Positions 22,248 through 34,530 of a stretch of 64,000 nucleotides of DNA are shown here, in pieces. Where the stretch lies: assembly GCF_020379485.1 (NCBI RefSeq), contig NC_063439.1:10208466-10272465 (forward strand). The letters are read 5' to 3'. The first letter of the stretch is position 1. Every line of letters begins with the position of its first letter. The stretch is from Brassica napus. Taxonomy: Eukaryota; Streptophyta; Magnoliopsida; Brassicales; Brassicaceae. The notes beneath the pieces are model-generated. The model saw only the letters and a list, made by a program, of their open reading frames with translations. It made no database searches and was not told the origin of the DNA. The translations under genes and the position numbers were made by a program.

Positions 22248-24095
22248 TTACATCGACCGTTGTTCACTTGCGAGAGCGTCGACCAAAAAGCTGTCTGAAA
22301 ATGAAGTACAGAACTCAATCTCATCCCCCAGTAAAAAATCCGAGTTTGGTATGTAGTCAACCATAGAGTTGCTGTTTTCGTAAAGACGCTGGCCAAATGT
22401 TCCAGCCAGTCCTCTCTCTTCCGGTACAATATGGTCTTGAACATAACTATGTGTTTGAGGTAGTTGATCCATGACCAAACTGTGATCTAACCATTCGGAG
22501 AACACGACACTTGGCGAAAAGTTAGATAGTTTTGCACTAAATGATTCACCGACATTGATGAAGGAAGAAGACCTCCCGGTTGTACTTTCCAAGGTCTCAA
22601 CTGAATTTGTGATTGAATGTGTTTGAGGAGTTCTTGTGCTTTCATGTTTTGTGGATGGTACACTCTTCTTCAGATAAGAATGCCAATAGTTTTTTATCTC
22701 GTTGTCGGTTCTTCCAGGTAAATATTTTGATATATGAGCCCATCTTGTAAACAAAATATAGATACAATAGTATACAAATTCATTTCAAAACTGCGAAAAT
22801 ACAATAACATTATTCAAAAAAGAAATATAAATATAAACATCAAATTTCAACTTACCCCAAGTAAGAAATAACCGTATAAATCATAAACCCTAACTCTGAA
22901 AATTCTTAATTGTAAAAATAGTATTATTTCTTTATTTGATTGTTTAAAGAGAAAAAGACTAGAATAGCACCAAATCAAGTTTTTGTTCCCAAAGTAGCAC
23001 TCAAGGCTAAAAGTCACAAAAATAGGTTTCACTAAAGAGGTAATATACACTTATACCCATTGGGTTAATTAATCCAAACCTTAGGGTTTAGAGTTAAGGG
23101 GTGGGGTTTTGGAATTAGGGTTTAAAATTTTATAAAAAAATAAATACTAAAATAAAAAATAAAAATTTTAAAAACAGTTTCAAAAAGTATTTTTAAATTA
23201 TAAAAAGAAAATTTGAAAAAAAAAATAAAAAAAAAATTTCAAAAAAAAATTTCAAAAAAAATTATAAAAATTTTGAATCTGAAAACATATAATCTGAAAC
23301 TATAAAAAAAAATTATTTTTTTCATTTTTTTCATTTTTTTTTATTTTTATTTATTTATTTTTGTTTGTTATTTAATTTTAAACCAATGGTATTAGAGATA
23401 TTTTAGCCTTTAATGAATGTCATTTTTGTGACTTTCTCTTTCTAGTGCTATTTTTGAGACATAAACTTCAAAAGGTGCTATTATTGACAATTGCCCTTGT
23501 TTAAACCTATTTCTTCATTTAGTTCTTATTTTCTTTCATATACATGTAACTTCGAATTGACTTTGAATGTAGAGTGGTTACTTCAAAAGTTGAATGACTT
23601 ACTTGTTACCCAATATAGAATGGAGTGAGAGAAGTGTGGTTTCTTCTTCTTTAGTGAACGCACTCTTCTTAAGTCCAGGTCTTAAATAATTAACCCACCT
23701 TAGTCTACAACTCTTCCCATTCCGCTTCAATCCTAAGTTATGTAAAACCAATTAAATATTTTGTTTAAATCATGTCTTATTAAATTCAAAAATTACTTCT
23801 AAGCAAAATATTATTTATTTGTTGACAATATATCGAGATAACCGATCCTAGTAACTCTTCATTTTTTTTTGTTGTATAAAAAATCATCTAACTCTGAAAA
23901 GAATGATAACTCAATGACTATAATGTATATTAGTTAAGAATTACCAGCTTGAATAGGAATAGTGCTCCAGCATACATGGCCATATTTGAGCACATAACTC
24001 CTAAGCTTCTCGTCTTCTTCCGGTGACCATAATCCTTTCCGTTGCTTCTCCTTAGATTTCAATTTCCTGTTTGATGTCTCTGATTTACACACCAT
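22248..24095 (-). CDS. MYB45: R2R3-MYB transcription factor, MYB45-like, three exons
   Basis: Minus-strand exons are 24095-23945, 23732-23603 and 22743-22248, giving about 258 residues. The R2 repeat begins [20 protein letters not shown] with regularly spaced Trp, continuing through [21 protein letters not shown]3 runs [20 protein letters not shown] to [20 protein letters not shown], including the DNA-contacting helix. The intron pattern (phase 1, then phase 2) is the standard R2R3 arrangement. The C-terminal region is Ser/Thr-rich with no clear repression motif. Position beside RPS11 supports orthology with Arabidopsis MYB45 (At3g48920, from memory). It converges with RPS11, with about 400 bp between stops. 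Intron 2 is enlarged by a MULE element. Confidence 0.9.
22949..23496. mobile_element. Non-autonomous MULE in MYB intron 2
   Basis: Exact 9-bp duplications TTGTTTAAA (22940-22948 and 23497-23505). Its inner parts resemble the two elements in the remorin intron (GGGTTAATTAATCC, TTTAGAGTTAAGGGGTGGGG, AT-rich A/T runs), but its termini differ (GAGAAAAAGACTAGAATAGC on the left, AATTGCCC on the right). So it is a related subfamily. Confidence 0.88.
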
Positions 24096-24398
24096 ATTTT
24101 ATAAGTTATTTAATTGAATATATGTATATATTAGCTATCAAAAAGAATCTGTATGTATTATATAGATATATACGTATATGATACTGAAAGGTATATAAAA
24201 TATATGTAGATTGGAGATGACAATCTTTGACACGGATACGTGCTTCGAAGCGGGGGAAATATATAGGCAGCTTTGAGGATACGTTTCTTTTTAAGACAAT
24301 AAAAAAAAAGAGTTATCTAAGTCATAATTATTTTTTGTTAATCATCTGATTCATTGTAGAACTATTCATATGATAGAGGGCTTGTTCAACACGAAAAG

Positions 24399-24432
<34 letters not shown>

Positions 24433-25300
24433 CTGAAATCAAATATTTTATAGATGATATCTAGCATTTGAAACACCGCACCTAATTTTTATTAGGTGGA
24501 GCCAAACCCTTTGAATTCCAGTGTCATAAACGACAATGTATTGTAAATAAAATAAAATAAAATGTGTGTATACAAATTGTTGTTTCTGCCAAATCAGACA
24601 AACTTCATATACTTGTCTTTCTTTTGCCTGCCTTTTCAAATTACGTTAGGGTAGCTGGTGGGGTTATTTATTTGCTCTAATTAATTTTTCATATCCGAAA
24701 AATAAAATGCTTGCAATTGATTAATAACTTGATTAGCCTCTGGATTGTCTTTTGTTTAACTTATTGTTTGTTTTTCACGAAAAAATACTTATTGTTAATC
24801 ATGAGACGACATGGCTTGTCTAATTTGAATGATACCATAACAAATGCTTATCTATATTGATTGTTACAGAAAGTATCTTTAGATGTTATCAAAAGTACCC
24901 GATATCATAGTAAGTATCAGTAGATGTACGTAATGGATTAACATATCTACAAGATAATTAGACGCGGATCCGATGATTAAGTGGTCTAGTGATTAAATCT
25001 ATTGATTTTCATGAAATTGAGACTGTTTATAAAACGAGTCGCAACTAGTCGATCGTTTCTTAACATGCATTAGTTGACATTTCAGTAATTGACCAACACC
25101 ATGCAGAGATCAATTAGAAAGGAAAAACCTATCTTATAACGCAGTTTCTCTACTCAAGTCTGGTAAAATTTGATAAGCGAGATATTTAACGAGCATTTCA
25201 CGACACACTGGCAGCACATCCTTATATTTCTCTCATATCGGAACAAGACTCAACACGTTCTAAGATATTTGTTTTTATTTTACAATACGTGTTTTAGCCC
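24096..25300. other. MYB promoter side and intergenic region, no gene seen
   Basis: Includes a (TA)n run at 24402-24430. A segment GTGGTCTAGTGATTAAATC near 24981 looks like a pol III box A, but I see no partner box B. The genes lying between MYB45 and MAPR3 in Arabidopsis (At3g48910/48900 by number, from memory) are not visible. Confidence 0.5.
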
Positions 25301-25309
25301 ATAGCGTAT

Positions 25310-25436
25310 ACCATCTGGAGGGAAAGGAACCACCACAGACATGGAAAAAATCCATCTACGACAATAAGATTGATCAAACACATTGATGACGGAGTTAGAA
25401 ACAGGCTACAAGTCCAACCAACTAATGCAGTTGATA
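25310..25436 (+). pseudogene. LINE ORF2 C-terminal remnant
   Basis: From 25318 the + strand encodes RERNHHRHGKNPSTTIRLIK followed by HIDDGVRNRLQ, the conserved C-terminal tail of crucifer LINE polyproteins (compare WKERNDRRHQKGYHSTEQAI in the LINE at 5290-5350). A frame shift separates it from the preceding residues. The copy is cut off at 25437 by a Helitron insertion. Confidence 0.7.
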
Positions 25437-26834
25437 TCCCTTATATATTAAAAGAGAAACATTGTAATAAATGCATTCACATTATAATAGGCACGTGGCA
25501 GCCTCACAATGATTTGATAATAAATATGCTAACGCGTTCACACTATAGTCATAAATGTGTTCACACTATGTACTTTGTGATTTTTTTAATATAAAACTCA
25601 CATACATAGTTCCAATAAAACTCTGGATTTTTCGGTTCGAATAAAAATAGATAACGAATCAAAAGCCAAACTATATATATATTATTTTTATTGTTTACAG
25701 ATAAAATTGAGCAAAATATTCATAAATTTTGATTCGATTTGTTATCCGTTTTGATTTGAACCAAAAAATCTTGATATTTGAAACTTTACGAAACAAATCA
25801 AATACTAAAATACAATATCCAAAAAGAAGCAAATCACTAATACCAATATTTTTAGGAACATATATCTAATTTGATATGTTATATGCATATATATACATAT
25901 ATGAAAAGAATTATATATATTATACTTTATATCAGTTTTACAATATAAATTTATTATATTAGGTACTAGAATTAAAAGGTTATATAATGTTTTATTTTTG
26001 TAATAAAATGTTATTATTAAATTATTTTTAAAATTTTATTTTATTTACGAATCAAATCGGATATTCTTTAAAATTCTAAAACATTTCGGATATCGGAGTC
26101 ACCGAATATCTAGGTGGCTAAAGATCGAATTGACAAGAATGCTTCCAAATATCCAGATACTTGATATGTGTCCACCCCTTTTTACGAATATAATTTTATT
26201 TTCTTTTGATGAAAAAATGACTAATGTCAAGGTCTTTTTTTTTTAAATAAATTTTAATTTTATCTTTCATGTATTATTCTGAACAAAAATGTCATTTAAT
26301 ATTAATTAACAATATCTTTATATATTTTTCAACTATTTTTATATACTTTTTACATAAACATACATGTGCACCTTGATGTGAGCATCTTATAACTAAGTAT
26401 TCACCACAGCTGAAGTATCTAATTTTTTTGAAAGTTGAAATATTTTTTCTTAATGTTTCTTTCACTACCGACCAAATTGTAGTAAAATGATTTGTCTTAA
26501 TAATTTTTTTTTCTTTTTCTTAAACTATTATCTGTTTAAAAACTATAATATGAAACTATTGGTTCGACATGACAACTATCTAAACTTCATAATATGAAAA
26601 TAAACATATAATATTAATTTTAGGTTTTTATCCGAAAAAACTAAAAAATCAAATGTTTTAACCGAATAAACTAAAATGAATATTAATTTAAAATAATAGT
26701 TATATTTTAGAAGATTAAAAACAAAAAAACGTAAAACCTAACCAATATCCAGATTAAACAGATTTATTGTCTTTTTTATTAAAAATAACGAAACTAATAA
26801 TCACATTCCGCGCAAGGCGCGGGTTATTACCTAG
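25437..26834 (+). mobile_element. Non-autonomous Helitron inserted in a LINE remnant
   Basis: It starts TCCCTTATATATTAAAAGAG after host A and ends with hairpin CCGCGCAAGGCGCGG (26808-26822), then GTTATTACCTAG ending at 26834 and host T. No coding frames. A segment at about 25625-26175 carries words like ATTTCGGATATCGG and GTGTCCACCCC that look like an older MITE inside it. Confidence 0.8.
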
Positions 26835-27621
26835 TACATTCTTTATTTTAACATTCTTCTATATTTTGCATTGGATGTAAACCGAAAGCTTTGATTTGAG
26901 TAATTTTTAACATTCAATTCAATTAGAAAAGAACTTTGAACTACTCTTATTGGTTATGCACAGAAATATTCTAATTCAACTGTTTGCTGTATTATTTTTC
27001 TCAAGGATAGAGTTGAAGAAGACTTTGCAATCTTTAACTAACACATACTTGCCTTCCTCTATAAAAACTCTTGTAAGATATTAAAAACAAACATAATCTA
27101 TTGGTGAACTGGCTTTTGTTTTTCTTCTTTATATTTCTTTTTTTTATTAAACTTCTTTATATTCCAGTTATAATATAGATACTTGTTTGAATTACAAAGT
27201 TATTAAATTAATAAAATATGGTTTGACAATGACGTTTAGTATAATAGCAATTTATATTAGTTTTGTTCTTGTGTCACCCATACAAACTCAAATTCAATAA
27301 GATCCGCGCATTTTATCGACCGGAAATAAATTATTGGTTTAACATTAACTTAAGCGACTTGATTTTTTTCTGTAACAATGGGGTGTGATTAGGTTAACAA
27401 GATGACATATATAATATGTGTATTTTGGTAACATATATTATGTATTTAGATTTTATTTTATTTACATGCACAGAGTCCCAATTTTATTAGTAAAAAATTT
27501 ATTAAATTTGTTTATCTTGATGACAAAAATGTATTTAGCTTCGTCTTTGCTATACACAAGCTCTACACACACAAAGAGAAGCTAAAATGATGTAATATCG
27601 TGGCAATTTTATGATTGATAA
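26835..27621. other. Intergenic, no gene seen
   Basis: AT-rich DNA between two Helitrons, with no ORF, RNA gene or repeat structure I can name. Confidence 0.5.
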
Positions 27622-30600
27622 TCTATAATAATAATTTGGAGTTTTCTCCCACCTCAAGCAGCCACGTCCTCAAGGAGAGGGGTGCTTTTCTTGACACGTG
27701 TCAATTCGCTGTGGTATGTGTGTTTGTCACGCGTTTCTTTTTATTATAGATTTCTTACGCTCACGCGCGTTGCGTTTTGTTGCGTGAAGTGCTATGGACT
27801 CAACTTGGGTTTCGTCTATATTTTTATAAATTGAGCCCACCAGTCATTATTTATCGGAAGCCCTCTATTGGACATTTATAAAACGTGCAGGCCCAGATTG
27901 TGGTTTTGAAGCCCGTGACATAAGTTATTTTTTCTGATTCATTAAAGTTAGGGCAACAGTCAACTGTTCATTTGTCGTCTCCTGTTACCTTCGACCATCG
28001 CCTGTATGTAACGGAAGACTTAACGTTTTGCCTCCACTATCCCCAGATTTATTGTTAGCTGTTAATGATTACATTGAAGCTAAGCTCTGAATCAACTTCC
28101 CATCTTTCTAGCTTCCCTTCTTCTTCACCATTTCAAACACTATATATATAAGCCTGCAGAAGAAGTCTCCGGACAGCTTTATGTCTCGCTATTTCTCTTT
28201 CATAGCATACTATACTTTAGAGCGTAGACTAACCTAGCCAATCCCCCAAATAGGTATGTCTGAGTTGAGGTCTGGGAGATGTAAGGATTACTTCATGACC
28301 TGTGTCCTCGGTTTATAGGAAACAAGAAAGGTGGAGAAGGAATTACTTCTTTATTGCATCTGTGATTTCTTGAGTTAATTGTGAAATGTTTGTTTCCTTA
28401 AGCTTTATTAACTTTTTCCTTTTTCTGGCGCAGTCAATCTCCACCACTTTCAAACACCATCTCCGAGAAGTCACCAGAAGTAATCATTACTTAAAACTGA
28501 CCATATCACCTGTCTCTATCCGCTTCACGCCTCAAACCATCTTCGTCCAGGTTACTGAAACCATTAACCATATCCCATCAGAGGTCTTCATGTTTCGTAA
28601 CTATGAGCAACTGATGCTACTTGCTAATACCAACCCTCTTTTACCAGGTCCGTAACAAAAATATTGGTTGGATTGGATACATTTCTTAGACAAACAAACG
28701 CAATGCCGTTTGGTACAATTGTTGGTGAAGTTTTGGGCATCAAAACCACATACAACGAATCAACGATGAAACCGCAGACAATTCAAAGGATTATGATTAA
28801 TGCATATCTCCTCCACTCTGTCCCACAGGTTAAATCTGAAACTTATCTCCTCCTCCATCAGTACATCATCTCTGTAAACTTGAATCCTTTTAAATATATT
28901 ATGGTAACAGACTGTGGATTTCCTTTGCACTGGTTGATGCTTCACTTCCTGCTTATTGATACTACAAATGGTTGGTGCTTCACTTCTTGCTCGAAGTGCT
29001 CAAGAAGACAAGAATGCTTCAACGTGGATTCACATCGTTCACATGTTAAACTTGCCGTGTTTCAAAAAAAAAAAAAAAAAAACTTGCCATCAGAAAGCAG
29101 TTGGGGTCCTTAGGTGATCGATCCGACAACACATTTATAAGATATTTTGGTTGTCTATGTGAAGCAGTATTTACTAACCACGTTACGCATTGACCATGTC
29201 GTTCCTTTTGCAGGTACCTTATCCAGTTCTCAGTCTCTGATGGAGCTGAAACAACTGTCTTTGTGGCATTTGATAGAGAGATGACAAAGCTAACCAATGC
29301 ACGTGCGGTAGACATTGGCCAACTAATTGTAAGTTGTAACACCAACGACAACCACAATGAAATCATGGCAAAATTCTTTTAGTAGACAAACTCCATTGAA
29401 TACGTGAAGTCATCTTCCTGCATGATCCAGGTGTTGGGAAGCCAGAGCTAATAACCATCCCACAGTTAGTCAAAGACTTGGTTGGCATCACTTTCAGTTT
29501 TCAGGAGAAGCTTTCACCGTTTAACTCGCCTCCAAGCATCAGTCCTTAACCATATCACGGATTTGTTACCGCAACCAGCGTTCACTACTACCAAACTTTG
29601 CAGAAAATGCAAGTCTAACCAAGCTAAATATGTTCTCTCCTTATGGTTATATAGATTGTTCTGGTGTTGTATGGTTCATGCCGAGGGGGTGATAAGAACA
29701 ATCCGGGAGATCATGGAGCTAGGGCTGTTTCATCTAAGACGTCCATATGTGTCCAAAGTTGCCCCTGGTATGGTACCTCAGCTGGGATAGGTTCTTGTGG
29801 AGATATAGAAGGAGCAACATCCTCAAAAAACTGTCATGCCTGATGAATCTGTGAGTGGTGCCATTCACAACTATCGACTCTGCTGATCTTTCGGAGGAAG
29901 GGGGCAACGGCAAGAAGCCACGCAATGCTTAGCTTTCTAGCTCAGGGAGTTGGGAAACCCAAATGCTCACAGAAGCTCACATCCATAGGATTTTAGTTTA
30001 CTTTTGCGCTACAATAAATTTGTTTAGGATTTCGGTGATATCTTGAATCATGACATCTCTGTTTTTTATCTTCTCATTTTCTTAGCTTTCATACTACGTG
30101 ACTTATTGGGCCCCACTCCTTTTTAATAAAATTCCACTTCTCATGTTTCTCAGCATCAATTTTTGAATATGATAAGAGCTAAAATCTTTCTTTTTGAAAA
30201 CCTCTCCCCTTTTCTTACGAGGTTGACACTACTTTTCATTTACAAAACAATCATCAGCCCACTAAGGTTAATTGTAAGAAAGAGTCAGTAATGAGGTTTA
30301 CTGATGATCCACCCGATAACAAGGAGGTTTTAAATTAAAAACATGTTGGATAAAAAAACATAAGGAACCTTTTTTTTTTGAACACAAACATAAGGAACCT
30401 TACATGACAAATTATCTAAGGAAATGTAGCTAATATTAACGATCATAGGACTGAAATATATTCAGTGGTAATAGAATTTCATAAATCCTTGACCGGCTCC
30501 CTTAAAAACACTGTCTGAGCATCTAAATCGATTATCCAAAAGGCAGGGTCAGTAGCTACTATGTTCTTTCAACTGGCCTGCTGTAGTATCTCTGTTTAAT

Positions 30601-30987
30601 CTAGCTCGACAAACCAGAAAACACTTGCAAGAAAAAAAGAAGAAGGAAGAAACAATCACACGTACTAGCAGGTGAGTTGTTATGATTATATTTGTAACTA
30701 TATGAAAGATTTAATTTCCCTTTCAAATTCTTTATAATTATATTTGTAACTATATGTTCATACAGATTTAATTAGAAAATTTTGAGTTCCTAATAAATAT
30801 CAGTGTTAGTGTTTTTTTCAACTCAAACCACCAAAAGTTAGTATTACAATTTGATCTTACAATAAAACATATTATATTAATTATTTTGAGTATAAAATAA
30901 ATTTATATTTTATAAAATTAAAATATATTTTAACATAAAATAATTTTAGTGTAAATTCACCCGCCCGTAGGGCGGGCCAACCCCTAG
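27622..30987 (+). mobile_element. Helitron carrying an RPA1-like gene
   Basis: The 5' end TCTATAATAATAATTTGGAG at 27622 follows host A. The 3' end has hairpin CCGCCC-GTA-GGGCGG (30961-30975), then CCAACCCCTAG ending at 30987 and T. The interior contains a decayed replication protein A-like gene (28257-29931), a cargo known from plant Helitrons. No Rep/helicase is present. The 5' zone (CCACGTCC, GACACGTGTCAAT, GGCCCA words) looks like a promoter for the cargo. Pairing of these ends is inferred, since no other matching ends lie between. Confidence 0.6.
28257..29931 (+). pseudogene. RPA1-like OB-fold ssDNA-binding protein, decayed
   Basis: Pieces of an RPA70-like protein appear in order in different frames: SELRSGRC near 28260; VFMFRNYEQLMLLANTNPLL at about 28589-28648; GEVLGIKTTYNEST at about 28721-28770; RYLIQFSVSDGAETTVFVAF and DREMTKLTNARAVDIGQLI at about 29217-29330; ELITIPQLVKDLVGITFSFQ at about 29447-29508, continuing EKLSPFNSPPS. 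A C-terminal ADLSEEGGNGKKPRNA ends at the stop near 29931. Frames change between pieces and several stops occur, for example shortly after 29540. Intact relatives bind single-stranded DNA through OB folds. A small poly-A scar at 29057-29080 interrupts it. Exon borders were not resolved. Confidence 0.75.
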
Positions 30988-31959
30988 TTCTATATATTAT
31001 TGTAGAATAATGCATTTACTACATAGGTTCATGAAATGCGTTTAGAAAGATGATACAAACATGTCTTTACAATGATTTTTTGATAGGGGAAGACATTAGT
31101 TACTCATTACATGTCCAGTACTCACTACTTCGTAAAGTCGGATTTTGGTTTGAGAAGTCAAGTATCAAATATTAAAATAAAAGTAATTACTTGGTATTGT
31201 TTAACTTGTTTTTATTAATGAAACAAATATACCTTTTTAAATTTCAACAGAATAATTCGTTTATATTTTAATTTCCATAAGTGAATCGAAGATAAATTAT
31301 ATATTTATATAAGCATTTGGAGTTTTTTTTGTTCTTACTTATTCTATTCTCCGGATTGACTAAAATAAAGAAAAAAAATTATTTAACTTTAAATTACAAC
31401 TAATTATCAAATAAATTACTAATAATTATCAAGTTCTTACAAGTGACGTAGAAATAACAAGTAATAAAACAGTGTAAATAATTTTAAACTCAGTCATTTT
31501 TAGATTGTATTTGAAACTCCAGTTACTCGATTTAACAAACCAATACAAATTCAAAGTTTTACAATTCTTATAAGTTAAGCTAATGCCGGCCCTTCGACAA
31601 AGCAAAGGAAGCATATGTTTCCAGCCGGTAATTTTATGTATTAATTTCAGCCATATTTTGCCAAAAGTTCTCATTAGTCCAATGGTATCTTTAGGTCCAA
31701 GTTACCGTCAAACAGTTGGGATCCAGATTTCTATTGACCATATCATCTTTTTTTTTTTCAATTTTCCCTTCTAAAAAATGGCCAATCTTTTTTATGCTTC
31801 TAGTCTATAAATTTTTAGGACCGGTTCTGAGTCAAGCAGAGTGCCAAATATATTGAAAATACCAAATACTCCACTGGTGCCTAGTATCTTCATTCTTCAA
31901 TTACGAAAATAAACATGAAATTGTTTTTAGAATGCCTCTATATAAAAATGATGCCTCCA
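30988..31959. other. Degenerate hAT-like repeat, no gene
   Basis: Segments such as GTCAAGTATCAAATATTAAAA and TTACTTGG resemble parts of the hAT element at 37314-39261, in the same order. No intact ends are visible. Nothing codes here. Confidence 0.4.
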
Positions 31960-33044
31960 TGAAGCCCTAAGAACAGAGAAAACAGCAGCCAGTCTTTCGT
32001 TGCTTTCTCCGGTGGTGGGCGCTCCTCGCCGCCACCGGAGTGACTCGTCCTCTTGTATTTCGTTTTCTCTTCACCTCTCTCATCATCTCCTTTTTGTCTG
32101 TTAACAGATCTAGAAATTTTGGGGTTTGAATCTGTTAGATCTACAGATCTTGAGTTGTTTCCCTTTTAGATTTCTGGTGCAGATGGTCATGTTTTGTGTC
32201 AGCCTTGTTCGTTTGCTTCGTCTTGGCTTGTGCTTCATCTTTTTATCCCATCTGTCGTATGTTCCTTGTCAGAGAGGTTGAAAATCTGAGGCGTTCTTGT
32301 TGGGTTTTAGTGTTTGTCCTCTTGGTTTTTGTTTCAGCAACGGTTTAAGCGGTGGTGTGTTGATGGTGCGGTCATGTGTTGACGGTGTAGTGGTGTGTGG
32401 TGAGCAGAGCAGGTCTAACACCTTTGAGAAGAGAAGATTCATGGTTCTGGTCGCCTCCATCTCTCTGTTATGAGCTCTTCTCCTGTCCTTTGAATAAGTG
32501 TGTCTACCGGATTGTCATTTGCCTCTCTCGTCCTCGGTGGCTTCTGTTAGTTGAAGCATTATAAAGAGGTTGAGGCCTTTAGATTTTCCGATGAAGGTTC
32601 AGTTGAGAAGGGAGCTTTAGTGTAAGGCGTTTGTTTGCTTCTTGAGTTGGTTTTTGGTGTTAGACATTGTGGTTCTGGCTTGGTTCATGGAACTGAAGGT
32701 TCATGTAAGTTTGGTCTGGTGTCGTAGTTGTGAAGGCCATTGCATCGCTTACTCTCTCTTGTCTGGCTCTCGGAAGAGATCCGGCTGATCAAAGCCAATA
32801 GGTATCATCTCTATTCTCACTACCAAGGATTGTTCACGGGTTTGGATGTAAGAGTGAAGATTAATCTAGTGATCTTAGTAGTTGTTGTATGTCACCCGTT
32901 GTTCACTTGTTTGGGTTTGCGATCCCCTGTTGTGGGCTATGTTTCCAGGGATTTCAGGGATTTTAAGTCGTATCCGCTGGCATTTGGATTTCATCTTGTA
33001 TGTTTTTTCAGTTTCATCAATAAAAATCAGAAGGGAAAAAAAAA
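31960..33044 (+). mobile_element. Non-coding LINE-like retroposon, 1.1 kb
   Basis: Flanked by exact 16-bp duplications AAAAATGATGCCTCCA (31944-31959 and 33045-33060), with a poly-A tail at the right end after TTTCATCAATAAAAATCAG. The left end is GC-rich (CTCCGGTGGTGGGCGCTCC), like the 5' leader of plant LINEs, and the tail resembles LINE 3' ends. The body has no RT motif, so it is probably an internally deleted LINE or a processed non-coding retroposon mobilised in trans. Open frames inside (32740-33138 +, 32269-32460 -) match nothing recognisable. Confidence 0.8.
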
Positions 33045-33060
33045 AAAAATGATGCCTCCA

Positions 33061-34083
33061 CTCCGACAGCTAAGCAACCGACACTTGAATGACGTTAAGC
33101 GGATTAATTATTTATCATATATTATTATTTTAAAATAATTACATAGATTTATTGTTTTAGTTCAAGATTCCATATCGTTTTCTCTACTATGAACTTTTAG
33201 CCGAATGGTAACACATGTACGTTTTCTATCAAACGTTTACAGTTTCACTACCGTAGTCACGTATGTCTATGGTAAACTAGTAGTGTTACTTATCATTCAA
33301 CTAATAGAAAACGAATTTACAAAAAAAAAAAAAAACTAATAGAAAACGATATTGAGGAACTAAAACAAGTATTGTTTGGAGTCAACCCTTTGCCCCATTT
33401 GCGGATACAAATTGACCAAATATCCAGTTGTGATATTAAAAAGTTTTAAGTTATACTTATGTTCTTTTGTCAGTGTCAGCTAAAAATACTTATGTTCTTT
33501 AGACTTTAGTTCACCAAGAGGTGTCGATCAAGGAAACTATAATTAAGAAATAGAACTGTTCTATTAATCAATGACGATATAGTTTCGTTAAATACTTCGG
33601 GGAGTTTTGCTTATTGGTGTATACATTAATAACATAGATATCCCACGTTGCGTAAGTGATTTGAGTCAACTATAAAAGTCGTGGACGCAAACATGTTCGA
33701 AACGCTTGAGCCTAAATCTGGATTACAAACAGCGTCATCATTAATTCATAAATACGGGCCGTTCATTTTAAATGGGTTTTTGTGACGATGATTATCGATA
33801 ATTATAAAGAGCAATTTTTTGTTTGTTAGAGTTTGTAATAATAGTCTGACTATAAATACAGCCCCTTTGTCTTTTATATTTTGTTCCTTTTCTACCTAGG
33901 TTGTTTCTTTCGTGAATCTTTTTTTTGTAACCAAAAGATTTAAGACCAATGTCCAAACTAAGCATCGATGTCTACATCCGTCATATAAGCTATGCAATGG
34001 CCAAAAAGATGAAGTATCTAGTAGCAATAGCATTCCTAATCTATAACAAAATGACAATATCTGAAGTTCCATCAGTGGGTTAC
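33061..34083. other. Intergenic, no gene seen
   Basis: No coding or RNA feature found. A minute poly-A retroposition scar lies at 33315-33333. Confidence 0.5.
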
Positions 34084-34530
34084 TGTTAGATTCAGGTTTT
34101 ATTATGGACTTCCAACTTAAAATTAATTGGTGATTAGTGGATTGGTCCTAACCCTTTATATATTACTTAATGTCTCTTAGAATTCCTGATGTGGGATATA
34201 TATCCCTAATACCCCTCCTCGAGATGATGGCTGATATCGGCCAGAAATCTCGGAACTTTAGGACATTTATACTCGGTCGAGAGAGTTTAACACAACCTTT
34301 TATACCCGGTTGGAAGGGTTAATCACGACTTTTATACCCGGTCGGAAGGGTTAATTTTATTTATTTAATTTTAATTAGGAGTTTAGGGTATTTAGGATCT
34401 GGGCTCTGATACCATGTTAAATTCAGGTTTTATTATGGACTTCTAACTTAAAACCAATTGGTGATTAGTGGATTGGTCCTAACCCTTTATATATTACTTA
34501 ATGTCCCTTAGAATTCCTGAATGTTGGGTT
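34084..34530 (-). mobile_element. TRIM-like miniature LTR retrotransposon
   Basis: Two direct repeats of about 110 bp (34084-34193 and 34414-34523, sharing TTCAGGTTTTATTATGGACT and GGATTGGTCCTAACCC) flank about 220 bp. Next to the right repeat the minus strand reads TGGTATCAGAGCCC, the primer-binding site complementary to initiator methionine tRNA. Next to the left repeat the minus strand has purine-rich GAGGAGGGG, a possible polypurine tract. There are no gag or pol genes. Internal tandem words TTTATACCCGGTCGGAAGGG occur three times with changes. The exact LTR ends and 5-bp duplication were not resolved. Confidence 0.75.

Noticed and set aside
32740..33138. 132-residue plus-strand ORF
   Set aside because: It crosses the poly-A tail and right target duplication of a retroposon, so it cannot be a native protein.
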